From positions 83,873 to 147,872 of the forward strand of contig JAJFLQ010000104.1 in the NCBI GenBank assembly GCA_021772615.1: a stretch of DNA of 64,000 nt. Direction: 5' to 3'. Position 1 is the first letter of the stretch. The number at the start of each line of letters is the position of its first letter. Below, in pieces: positions 1 through 11,574 of this stretch. The notes under the pieces are model-generated. The model searched no databases. It saw only the letters and a program-made list of their open reading frames with translations, and was not told the origin of the DNA. The position numbers and the translations under genes are program-made. The stretch is from Verrucomicrobiota bacterium (GTDB taxonomy: Bacteria > Verrucomicrobiota > Lentisphaeria > JABSQK01 > JAJFLO01).

Positions 1-1
1 T

Positions 2-211
2 GCGCGTGTGTGGACGAAAGTGGCGGCGAAACTGGGTCGGTCGGAAAAGTCGGTTGCCGAACCTATCATGGAGATGTATTGGATCGACGTGGCAGACGTT
101 GTGGCGCTCTTGCGAAAATGCGGCGGAGTGATACAGCGGATCAAACGGAATCAGGCCGCGGGGCCAACTTGGATCAGCTACACTTACATTGTTTCTAAGC
201 CGCTGGAGTAG
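2..211 (+). CDS. C-terminal fragment, probable class I SAM methyltransferase
   Basis: The reading frame is open to the left edge of the window and stops at 211, so only about 69 C-terminal residues are visible and the true start lies outside. The end of the protein has a helix rich in V and L, then a beta strand with an 'AAGPTWISYTY' segment. This resembles the last strands of many SAM-dependent methyltransferases found in surface-polysaccharide or lipid clusters. The SAM-binding glycine motif would lie upstream and cannot be seen. The call rests on this C-terminal pattern only and could be wrong. The next gene, on the other strand, is an SGNH hydrolase, which would fit an exopolysaccharide or cell-surface locus. 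Confidence 0.35.
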   Translation, partial: ARVWTKVAAKLGRSEKSVAEPIMEMYWIDVADVVALLRKCGGVIQRIKRNQAAGPTWISYTYIVSKPLE

Positions 212-257
212 GCGCGACTACATCGTCTTTGTGGTTCAACAGTGTCGGCGATTTTAT

Positions 258-1421
258 CTAAAAAGCGATTAATTTATTTTCAATAAGATAATTCCCAAAA
301 AGTTCGGCTTTCAATTGAGAACCCTTTTCGGTTACATGTCGTCCGTCGACATAGTAATCCCGATGTGTCGGAAACGCGCTTGCGAAGTCAAAAAATTGAA
401 CGCCTGTTTCTCGGGCTAAATCCGATAGTATGCGATTATGCTCGGCAAGCGTTGCCATATACTCTTGACTAGATACTCTCGGCTGGTCAATGAATAAAGA
501 CGAATATGCGAATGAACTTAGTAACACGTGAGTGTCGTGCGTTTTCGCAATGGAGATAATATTTCGTATATTTCTTTCGAAATATACTGGTTTATTTGTG
601 TTTAACATGTCTTGTGCACTTATGTCTTTAAAAAATCCGGTTGGGTAAACACCTTGAGCTTTCTGAGTTCTAAAAAGAGAGCCGTAATAGGTTTCTGATG
701 ACCTGCCAACTGTTCTTTCAATATCAGCGTGTGATTCCGTTGCGCCGACGTTTATCATTATTGTTCGCAACACTGTGCTATACTCAATAATTCTCGGCAT
801 AAAAACGCCAATATTGTTGGGTGTCCTTCTTCCTGAGTTATCACCACGATATGCACTTGGCGGCCAAACAAATCGTGGGTGAATATCGTTAATTCCATGA
901 TATATAATTATCATATCGGGTTGGAGATCTAAAACTCTCAACTCAAAGTTAATTAGAGACTCCCAGCTGCTCCAACCTCCCGCACCCGAATTTATGCATT
1001 CAACATATTCAAAGCCTCGTCCCTTTAGGTATTTTTCAAGCAGATATGGATATGACATTTGGTAGTCGTCGACTCTTGTCGTGTAAGTAGTAGATCCACC
1101 CAGGCAAACGATTCGAAACCGTCCCTTTTTTTTGGGCATATCAATCTCGTCGCCACGATAACCTAACGAATTGTGTTTGTTCTTCCCTTGGCTATAGTTG
1201 GGAGCTGGATAATAACCAATGTATCTGTGTGGTATGTGTTTTTGTTTGTGCGACAATTGTCTGTCTTGAATCTGGCGAATCGAAGCATACCGTACAAATT
1301 TCGTTTGATCCGCAATGTACAGCAGATAAGTGTTTGCAAGTGTTTCAGCAATAGCGAAGGCCATTATTGTCGATACGACAATAATGAATGTTTTTGCAAG
1401 AGTATTGCGAATGGTGGCCAT
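258..1421 (-). CDS. SGNH/GDSL-type hydrolase, membrane anchored
   Basis: This 387-residue protein has an N-terminal hydrophobic segment (about residues 8-36), which is a likely signal anchor, and then an SGNH hydrolase fold. All four catalytic blocks are visible: GGST with the nucleophile Ser110, the glycine of 'NSGAGGW' near 147, Asn178 in 'YHGIND', and Asp359/His362 in 'VDGRHV'. Such proteins remove or transfer acyl groups on exported glycans or lipids; the substrate cannot be told from sequence. The gene is clearly richer in A and T than its neighbours and uses many AAA, AAT and ATT codons, which hints at acquisition by transfer. It stands alone, convergent with the fragment at 2-211. Confidence 0.8.
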   Translation of the reverse strand: MATIRNTLAKTFIIVVSTIMAFAIAETLANTYLLYIADQTKFVRYASIRQIQDRQLSHKQKHIPHRYIGYYPAPNYSQGKNKHNSLGYRGDEIDMPKKKGRFRIVCLGGSTTYTTRVDDYQMSYPYLLEKYLKGRGFEYVECINSGAGGWSSWESLINFELRVLDLQPDMIIIYHGINDIHPRFVWPPSAYRGDNSGRRTPNNIGVFMPRIIEYSTVLRTIMINVGATESHADIERTVGRSSETYYGSLFRTQKAQGVYPTGFFKDISAQDMLNTNKPVYFERNIRNIISIAKTHDTHVLLSSFAYSSLFIDQPRVSSQEYMATLAEHNRILSDLARETGVQFFDFASAFPTHRDYYVDGRHVTEKGSQLKAELFGNYLIENKLIAF

Positions 1422-1770
1422 TGGTCTAGTTCAGTGTTTGGGGTGAAAATCCAGTAAATTTGAACGCCCATTTTGTGGTCGCCACAGCCCGGAAGATACA
1501 GGGCGTTCAGATGAACAACAATTCGGAACTCCGGTAGTCCCATTCCCGCGAACGCCATAGAACGCTACTCAAGTCTGGCTGGCGCGTTACAGTTCCGTTC
1601 GCGAAAAGTGTTCCGTCTGCGATGACGCGGATCACCACGAATACTGCTGCTTATTGTCGGCATGACGTCGCGCAAGAATCAATCCATTGTTACCGAAATA
1701 CACCGTCATTTCTATGGCCAATCAACGTTGCCTGCATACGTAACATCGCGTCCGTTATCATTTCGATTCA
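1422..1770. other. intergenic, no recognised feature
   Basis: About 350 bases lie between the SGNH hydrolase and the end of the GH63-like gene. I see no open frame with a credible ribosome site, no tRNA and no clear hairpin. It should hold the promoter of the SGNH gene and the 3' end of the minus-strand operon above it. Confidence 0.4.
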
Positions 1771-4452
<2,682 letters not shown>

Positions 4453-4454
4453 CG

Positions 4455-5459
4455 TTAATGCTCCGCTTGACTCGGCGCGGATACCCGGCGATTGACATAT
4501 TCGGCCGTGCCGAGCAGGGCCGTCTTGTTGTTGAGAATCACCTTGACCGGCATGGACGTCATTAGTTTTCGCATTCTACCTTTGTTCAGGAAGCCGGCCA
4601 TAAAGTGCGGCTCTTTGATTTTGTCGATAATCTTCGGCGCGATTCCACCGCCGATATAGACGCCGCCGGTGGCCATGACTTTTAATGCCAAATTTCCTGC
4701 TTCCGCTCCATAAAGCAGCGCAAAAACATTCAGAGCCTCATTCGCAATGGCACTGTCACGGGACATTCCGGCGCGGGAAATTACCGCTGCCGGATCGCCA
4801 TCCGTCATTTGCCTCTTCATGTCAGCTGACGGGGACGCTGCTCGGTATTTACAAAGAAACGCGTGAATATTCACCAGCCCCGGGCCGGAGAGAACGCGCT
4901 CCCAACTAACATGTTCATAATGTTGATTCAAGTGATCCAGGAGCCTGGTTTGCAGGGCGTTCCCAGGTGCGAAATCGCAATGTCCCCCTTCCGATGCAAA
5001 CGGATGATGCCGTTGCCCATCCCAGTACAACGCCGCTTCTCCGAGTCCGGTACCTGCAGAGATAATCGCCTTATTCCCGTAGGCCTCCGGAGCGCCTTCG
5101 TTCAGGACAACAAAATCATCCTCTTTCAGTGCCGATATCCCATAAGCATTGGCTTCCAGGTCGTTGAGCAGATGGATATGCTCAATCTGTGTTTGCGCGG
5201 CCACGCTGGATGCGTCGACAATCCAGGGCAGGTTTGTGGCCTCGCAACGCCCATTTTTCACGGGGCCGGCGATACCAAAGCAGGCGTGCCCGCATGCATG
5301 CCGTTTGCCGTCCAGAAACTGTTTTACGACCGATTCGAGCGTCGGCGACGCACTACTCTTGTAAACGTTTTCCTCGACAACTTCAAAGCCGTGGCCGGTC
5401 GATCGGAATACGGCCAAGCGCGTATGTGTTCCTCCAATATCGCCACATAATATGTTCAT
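4455..5459 (-). CDS. glk: glucokinase
   Basis: This 334-residue protein is an ATP-dependent glucokinase of the Glk (ROK-distant, proteobacterial/cyanobacterial) family and makes glucose 6-phosphate. The N terminus has the phosphate-binding '[12 protein letters not shown]'. '[18 protein letters not shown]' and '[11 protein letters not shown]' form the glucose pocket, and 'SAGTGLGEA' followed by 'EGGHCDF' completes the site. A good ribosome site (AAGGA, 5466-5470) precedes the ATG. The gene sits 40 bases downstream of the polyketide synthase stop and 2 bases upstream of the GH63 start, so it may be read from its own promoter or as part of a longer minus-strand transcript. Its product feeds glycolysis, glycogen, and trehalose-6-phosphate made by OtsAB at 22.9 kb. 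Confidence 0.93.
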   Translation of the reverse strand: MNILCGDIGGTHTRLAVFRSTGHGFEVVEENVYKSSASPTLESVVKQFLDGKRHACGHACFGIAGPVKNGRCEATNLPWIVDASSVAAQTQIEHIHLLNDLEANAYGISALKEDDFVVLNEGAPEAYGNKAIISAGTGLGEAALYWDGQRHHPFASEGGHCDFAPGNALQTRLLDHLNQHYEHVSWERVLSGPGLVNIHAFLCKYRAASPSADMKRQMTDGDPAAVISRAGMSRDSAIANEALNVFALLYGAEAGNLALKVMATGGVYIGGGIAPKIIDKIKEPHFMAGFLNKGRMRKLMTSMPVKVILNNKTALLGTAEYVNRRVSAPSQAEH

Positions 5460-5499
5460 TTCTTTATCCTTATCTGCCTGCTTTGTTGCGAAATCTACA

Positions 5500-8400
5500 T
5501 CACACGTCGTATCCCAAACGACTGGCCAGACGGCGGCATCGTTCTCGCACCGCGCAAGTCTGCACCCGGGCTCTCCATCCGTTCGCCGCGTCCGGGTCGA
5601 TGTTTCGGTGTGTCATGAAATTCTGGTCGCCGGCATGGTTACTTACGAACATTCCGTACGCGTAAGGCTCGAGCATTTTTCGGTCGAAAGAAATGCCGAG
5701 ATTCTCGCATAACACCGACAATTCCTGGCCAGGATTTTCAACCATGGCCTCAAAATGTACCCGGCTGCTTCGGGCCTGATCAATGTCTTCGAGAAGTGTC
5801 AGTATATTGTCATTGCATCCGGTCCAGCAATCTTCGGCGATAACGCCGGGATCGTTGTCCGCCATAAAAAAATGATCGGTAAGCCGGTTGCGGATGAACG
5901 ATTCGATGACCGCAAGAGGATGGCGGCAAAGATGGATATATCGCGTGTCGGTGAACCATTCCTGGCTTTTCTGCAATACATCCAGGTCCATCGCGTAGTC
6001 TGGCGTCTTGTCGACCAGCACGCGGTCGCCGATGCCATGCTGGATGAGTCGGTAAATGTTCAGTGTGGGCGTAAAGCGGTGGATTGCTTCGTCGATCCAG
6101 CGACGCCACGTAGCCGGCTCGTCGCCGAAAAGGCGTGTCATAACATCAGTCAGGCCTTTTTTCCGGCTGCGGCACACCGGGCTTCGTTGCCACTCTCCCA
6201 TGTTATCGACTTCGAGGAGGCCGAGCTCACCCGGACTAAATAAAGCGGGATGGCAGGACAATATCGCTCGCAGCAACGTCGAGCCGGAACGCGGCGCGGA
6301 CAGTAGAAAAATGATCGGTTTGTCCAATGGCTGCGTGACAGGCACAAATGTCCCGACCGGTTCCGGCCCCACTGAAGCAGGCCATGCCGGTATCCGATCG
6401 TGAGGCGGCATGCCGGATTCCCGGTTCATCTCGGATGCAATATATGTCGCAATCGCGGAAAGCTCTTTTAACTCCCGTATTTGATGAGCGTAAATACGAA
6501 ACCCCAACTCACGCCGCACATCCAGGGCGACGGACGCAGCGTCCGCAGCATCGGTGATCATCGCAGACGTCGCGCATGAGCCATCACGATTTGTTCCCTG
6601 ATCGCCGTCGGAATTCAGCATGTGATGCAGGCATGTCGTTATGACTGCCGCACGATCATTCGGCTGCGCTGTGTCGACCATAGCCTTCATCGACGTGCCC
6701 GATTTGGCCGTTATGTTGTCAGCCTGATCATCGATGCGCCGGCTGATCGCGGCAATGGACGGCGCATCGAATATACTGTGTATCGGCAATACGACGCCGA
6801 CGCGTTCACGGAGCTTATTCAGGAATCGCGTTGCCAACAGCGAATGCCCCCCGAGTTGGAAGAAATCATCATGAATCCCAACCTTGGCGAATCCGAAAAG
6901 CTCGGCCCACATGTCCGCGACTACGTGTTCCGTCGCCGTTGTGGGCGGCGCATACGGACTGTCCATTTCCGGACGTTCGTGGTCGATCAGAGTCTGCGTC
7001 ATATGTGCCGAATCCGCACCTTCGCTGTGGGTTGAGTTGCCGCTCTCGGTCCAGTGGGAGAAGCGTGTGGGCAGGTCGCCGGTTGAGACAATCAACCGTC
7101 CCAGCGAAAGATGCCGCAGCGCCGTGATCACTGTGTGTAAGCCTTCCGCGGGCGTCAACGCGAATCGCGCCAGGGAGGTTTGTGCCGAGTCGGCGGCAGA
7201 ATTCGGCTTCTGCCACTGGTCCCAGTTGACACTCATCCACCGCGTCTTGTCCGTGCGCCGCTTGTACGTGGCAAAGGCGTCGAGGAACGCGTTTGCCGAG
7301 GCATACGCGGTGTACCCGATTCCTCCGAGAACGGCGGACAGCGAGGATGCCAACACCACAAAATCCAGGGCGCGGCCGGCGAGGACGCGATTGAGGACAT
7401 GTGTGCCGTGGATCTTTGCCCGGAATTGCGCCTCGCACCTGACTGTGTCGAGATCAAGGATGCTGCAGGACGCGCTGCTGCCAAGCACCCCGGCGGCATG
7501 AATAACGCCGTTTAGTCCACCGAAACGTTGCGTGGCGTCATCGACTAGGCGCTGCATCGCGTCCTCATCCGCCACATCCACGGCGGCCACCATCACCTCC
7601 GCTCCCTTCGCTTCGAGATCGGACAACCATGCGATCCGTCGTCGTTCGAGACTGTCCGCGCGGTGGCTATCGAGCCACGCGGGCCATTCGTTTGCGGGCG
7701 GCAACGGCGTACGTCCAGTCAAGATCAGACGCGCGCGAAAAGTAGCGACCAGCCACGTCGCGATGGTCATTCCGATCGTACCCAGTCCTCCGGTGATGAG
7801 ATACACGCCCTGTTCGCGGACTGGAACCGGAAGTTGCTTCGCACACGGCGTGGTAATATGCTCAAAAGACTCTACCCAGCGGTAGCTGCCCCGAATCGCA
7901 ATGGTGTTCGCTGTTGGTTGCCGAAGTTCATCGCAGATCATCCTCACAACGTCTTCAGGCTGTCCTGCCGACGGCCCAATATCAATGTGGTTACCGCGTA
8001 TGTCACTGAACTCCTGGCGAATCACCCGCATGAGTCCTATGATCGGGGCTTTCGCGGGCTGCGGGGGCTCGTTGCCAACGACGTCGAATACGTTACGGGT
8101 AACCGTCGTGACATGCCGCACAGCGGCTCCGTTCCGAATCAATGCCTGGAGCAGGAACAACAGGCCGTAGAATCCATACTCAACGTGATCGAGCGCCGCC
8201 TCGCCGTCCGCATCTCCCGGCGGATTGGTTGTCAACGAGAGTGAAATCACGCCGTGAGGCGATTTTCCGGAATTCGTGAGATCCGCGACGAGGCGCTTGT
8301 GGTGCTCGGTGCGAGCCGGGTCCAGTGCAAACGTGCGGTCATCGACGCGGGCGTAGTCAGGGCCGCGATGGACGCAGAAAACGTCATCGCCATCGGCCAT

Positions 8401-11304
8401 GAATTGCCGGCGAATGTGGTCGGCGACGTCGTTGTGATCGCCCAGAAGAAGCCACGTGCGGCCCGTATCCGTGCTGCCCAGTGGTGCCCGCGCTACGGCC
8501 GACAGTCGTCGCCACGATGGCATGTAAAACCAGGCGTCTGTATCGGTGTGTTTGCGAAGCGTAGCGTACGCAGGCGCCGGCGCCGCCGTGCGTGCGGGCA
8601 GCGGCGCGGTGTATTGGCGGCGCTCAAACGGATAGCCCGGTAACGGCACGCGGCGGCCTTTGTGGAGAATCTCCGTCCAGTGGGGCGTAATATTGTGCAA
8701 CCACAGGCGACCGGCGATCTGCAGCAAATGCGTGCGGTCAGTGGTCTGTGCCGCGTTTGATACGAGTGATGCATACACGTGATGGTGACGTCGGCACATT
8801 GGTTGAAGATTGATCAGCGACGCCATCGTGCGCCCGGGGCCGACTTCGATAAAGTGCGTCGGCGTGCTGTCGAGCAAGACGGCAGCACCGTCCGCGAAGC
8901 GTACTGTCCGGCGTGTCAGATCAGCCCAGTAATCGGGGCGGGACCACTCGTGCTCGGTGATCCACGTACCGGTGAGGCTGGAGATATACGGAATTGTCGG
9001 CGCCGTCATCGGCACATTCCGCATCGCGTCGATATAGCGTTGGAGTATCGGCTCGACCATGTTAGAATGAAAGGCTTTCGGTGTTCGCAATCGTTTGGAA
9101 GTGATGCCTTCTTTTTCGCGCAGGATCTCGATAAATCGTGCGATATCCAATGATGGCCCGGACACCGTGAGCTGGGACGGGCTGTTTTCGGCAGCAATCG
9201 CGAGCCGATCGCCGAGGTGTCTTCGCACGGTCTCAACAGGCGCGGGCACGGATACCATGGCGCCATCCGCGATCTCCTGCATCAGGCGACCGCGAACAAC
9301 GAGGTGGGTGAGGGCGGCTTCCGGTGTAAGAGCGCCGGCGATACATGCTGTCGCATACTCGCCCGCACTGTGTCCGAGCATGGCATCCGGCACAACACCC
9401 CAGATCTCCCAGAGTCTGGCAAGCGCAAATTCCACCGCGAACAATGCTGTCTGAGCGTGCAACGGCTGATTGAGGACGTTCTGCATGGTCTCGCGATCAT
9501 TGGTGTCATACGGGTACACGATCGCCTGTAAATCCAACGCATGGGTCTTTTTCAGGTACCCGAAGCAGAAGTCCATTTGCTCACGAAAGACCGGCTCGAG
9601 GTGGTACAATCCTGCGGCCATCTTCAGGTACTGAGCGCCTTGTCCAGGAAAAAGAAATACAAGCCGCGGCCGATCCGCTTTACTGGTATTCGTGGCTTGC
9701 CAGGTTACGCAGTATGCATCGTTGTCGGTTGGGGAGGCATCGTTGCGGCGGCAAGTCATAGCTCGCCGGCAGTTGAATACCTTTCGCCCTGTTGCCAGTG
9801 TCCACGCGACGTCGGCCGTCGCCAGTTCCGTGTGCCTGCGAACATGCTCCTTCAGGCGCACCGTCGCGGTATCGAGCGCCGCACGTGTACGCGCCGATAG
9901 TAAGAACAGAGTCTCCTGGTCTTCGTGTTCCGATGCTGCGTTCTGTCCCGCGGCAACGTGGCGTGGCCTGGCGATGAGCGCCGGCGCCTGCTCGATGAGC
10001 ACGTGGACATTTGTGCCGCCGACGCCGAACGCACTCACCGCCGCGCGCCGCGGCGTATCCTTTTCCGGCCAGTTGCGGCATTCAGTATTGACAAAGAACG
10101 GACTGGTCTTGAAGTCAATTTCCGGGTTTGCTGATTCGAAGTGTAGGCTCGGTGGGATCATACGGTTGTGGACAGCGAGAACGGCCTTGATAAAGCTCAC
10201 GACACCGGCTGCGGTATTCAGATGGCCGAGATTGGTCTTTACACTTCCGATCGCGCAGGCGCCGACAGCTGTCGACGTTTCGCGAAACGCACGGGTCAGG
10301 GCGGCGATCTCGATGGGGTCACCGACTGTGGTGCCGGTACCGTGGGCCTCGACGAAATCAATGGTGTCCGCATTGATGGCGGCCTGCCGGATGGCGGCCG
10401 AAACAGCTTGCGCCTGCCCATTGACACTTGGCGTCATAAACCCGGACTTCGAGGATCCGTCGTTGTTCGCGGCCGCTCCTTTGATCACGGCAAATACCGA
10501 ATCCGCATCGCGGCGCGCATCGGCCAGGCGTTTCAGCACCACGATGCCGGCGCCATTGCTGAAGATCGTCCCTGCCGCGCGGGCGTCGAACGCCCGGCAG
10601 CGGCCGTCGGGTGACAGAATTCCACCGGTTTCGTACATGTAGCCCTGCTTCTGAGGCATCCGAATCGAGCAGCCGCCGACGACCGCCAGATCACATTCCC
10701 CCGCTTTCAGACTACGGCAGCCGAGTTGTACGGCCAGCAACGACGTTGCACACGCTGCCTGAACTGTGTAGCTTGGACCCGAGAGGTTCAGTGCATAGGA
10801 TATCCGGGTGGCGACATAGTCTTTTTCATTCGCCACCCGCGCGTTGATATCGAGCGTGTCCAGCGTGAAACCTGGCTGCCTCATCACATACCGGTAAAAA
10901 TATGTCGCTCTCCCGACGCCCACATAGACACCGGTTCGTTGTCCGGGCGGTTCGACGCCATAGCCCGCATGGTTCAGGGCTTCCCAGGCGCATTCAAGCA
11001 GGACCCGTTGCTGGGGATCAAGGTTGATGGCGTCATTCGGCGTGATGCCGAAAAGCGCGGCATCGAACATGTCAACGTTCTCGATAATGCCTTGCGCCGG
11101 AACGTAATTTGGATTATCTGCGAGGTCGGGATCGTCGAGGCCCTCTCGTAGCGCCGGGTCATCGCGGTCGAAGTGTGTGATGGACTCGACACCGTGCCGG
11201 AGATTGTCCCAAAACGTTTCCAGATCGTTAGCGCCCGGCACGCGCAGCGCCATGCCGATCACGGCGATGTCGTTGCCTGCGTTGTTGAATGTGGTGTCTG
11301 ACAT
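5500..11304 (-). CDS. modular PKS: KS-AT-KR-ACP-pseudoACP-sulfotransferase
   Basis: This 1934-residue type I polyketide synthase has domains in the following order. KS covers about 10-440, with Cys185, His321 and His361. AT covers about 545-840: 'FPGQGAQ', 'GHSAGE' with Ser646, and 'AFHS' at 744-747, pointing to malonyl-CoA. A structural plus catalytic KR covers about 920-1345: 'TGGLGTIG' at 1171-1178 and Tyr1334/Asn1338. ACP lies around Ser1488 ('GGHSLL'). A carrier-like segment at about 1550-1630 has Ala1586 where the pantetheine Ser should be. A PAPS-type sulfotransferase covers about 1663-1934, with P-loop 'SAPRSGSTLL'. There is no thioesterase, dehydratase or enoyl reductase. The ending recalls the ACP-ST of CurM and cyanobacterial olefin synthase, where ST sulfonates the beta-hydroxyl before decarboxylation. 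It probably accepts the chain made by the FAAL-PKS at 14.3 kb. Confidence 0.93.
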   Translation of the reverse strand: MSDTTFNNAGNDIAVIGMALRVPGANDLETFWDNLRHGVESITHFDRDDPALREGLDDPDLADNPNYVPAQGIIENVDMFDAALFGITPNDAINLDPQQRVLLECAWEALNHAGYGVEPPGQRTGVYVGVGRATYFYRYVMRQPGFTLDTLDINARVANEKDYVATRISYALNLSGPSYTVQAACATSLLAVQLGCRSLKAGECDLAVVGGCSIRMPQKQGYMYETGGILSPDGRCRAFDARAAGTIFSNGAGIVVLKRLADARRDADSVFAVIKGAAANNDGSSKSGFMTPSVNGQAQAVSAAIRQAAINADTIDFVEAHGTGTTVGDPIEIAALTRAFRETSTAVGACAIGSVKTNLGHLNTAAGVVSFIKAVLAVHNRMIPPSLHFESANPEIDFKTSPFFVNTECRNWPEKDTPRRAAVSAFGVGGTNVHVLIEQAPALIARPRHVAAGQNAASEHEDQETLFLLSARTRAALDTATVRLKEHVRRHTELATADVAWTLATGRKVFNCRRAMTCRRNDASPTDNDAYCVTWQATNTSKADRPRLVFLFPGQGAQYLKMAAGLYHLEPVFREQMDFCFGYLKKTHALDLQAIVYPYDTNDRETMQNVLNQPLHAQTALFAVEFALARLWEIWGVVPDAMLGHSAGEYATACIAGALTPEAALTHLVVRGRLMQEIADGAMVSVPAPVETVRRHLGDRLAIAAENSPSQLTVSGPSLDIARFIEILREKEGITSKRLRTPKAFHSNMVEPILQRYIDAMRNVPMTAPTIPYISSLTGTWITEHEWSRPDYWADLTRRTVRFADGAAVLLDSTPTHFIEVGPGRTMASLINLQPMCRRHHHVYASLVSNAAQTTDRTHLLQIAGRLWLHNITPHWTEILHKGRRVPLPGYPFERRQYTAPLPARTAAPAPAYATLRKHTDTDAWFYMPSWRRLSAVARAPLGSTDTGRTWLLLGDHNDVADHIRRQFMADGDDVFCVHRGPDYARVDDRTFALDPARTEHHKRLVADLTNSGKSPHGVISLSLTTNPPGDADGEAALDHVEYGFYGLLFLLQALIRNGAAVRHVTTVTRNVFDVVGNEPPQPAKAPIIGLMRVIRQEFSDIRGNHIDIGPSAGQPEDVVRMICDELRQPTANTIAIRGSYRWVESFEHITTPCAKQLPVPVREQGVYLITGGLGTIGMTIATWLVATFRARLILTGRTPLPPANEWPAWLDSHRADSLERRRIAWLSDLEAKGAEVMVAAVDVADEDAMQRLVDDATQRFGGLNGVIHAAGVLGSSASCSILDLDTVRCEAQFRAKIHGTHVLNRVLAGRALDFVVLASSLSAVLGGIGYTAYASANAFLDAFATYKRRTDKTRWMSVNWDQWQKPNSAADSAQTSLARFALTPAEGLHTVITALRHLSLGRLIVSTGDLPTRFSHWTESGNSTHSEGADSAHMTQTLIDHERPEMDSPYAPPTTATEHVVADMWAELFGFAKVGIHDDFFQLGGHSLLATRFLNKLRERVGVVLPIHSIFDAPSIAAISRRIDDQADNITAKSGTSMKAMVDTAQPNDRAAVITTCLHHMLNSDGDQGTNRDGSCATSAMITDAADAASVALDVRRELGFRIYAHQIRELKELSAIATYIASEMNRESGMPPHDRIPAWPASVGPEPVGTFVPVTQPLDKPIIFLLSAPRSGSTLLRAILSCHPALFSPGELGLLEVDNMGEWQRSPVCRSRKKGLTDVMTRLFGDEPATWRRWIDEAIHRFTPTLNIYRLIQHGIGDRVLVDKTPDYAMDLDVLQKSQEWFTDTRYIHLCRHPLAVIESFIRNRLTDHFFMADNDPGVIAEDCWTGCNDNILTLLEDIDQARSSRVHFEAMVENPGQELSVLCENLGISFDRKMLEPYAYGMFVSNHAGDQNFMTHRNIDPDAANGWRARVQTCAVRERCRRLASRLGYDV

Positions 11305-11574
11305 GTGAAGTTTCGACGCCTCAATCAGCCCCGCCGAACGTGGCGCGACTGCAATTTGTTCACTCTGGGCGCCCTTGCAGATCTCCGTGTGTCCGTCAAT
11401 TTTGAGATGCCGTCTGCGCCATGTATGGCTTCGCCTGTTGGGGGGGGAATAATCTCCTTGCCTCCGATGTGTGCACCGGTATTTCGATCCGCACGTGCCG
11501 ATCGCGTGGTTTAGTCCTTTCGCAGGTACCGAAGATTCTTCGACAGTTCCGAGATGAATTTCGCTGTATCCACG

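Noticed and set aside
11441..11448. Run of G upstream of the PKS-ST gene
   Set aside because: It is a single short homopolymer about 140 bases before the start codon, with no evidence for a promoter spacer or phase variation.
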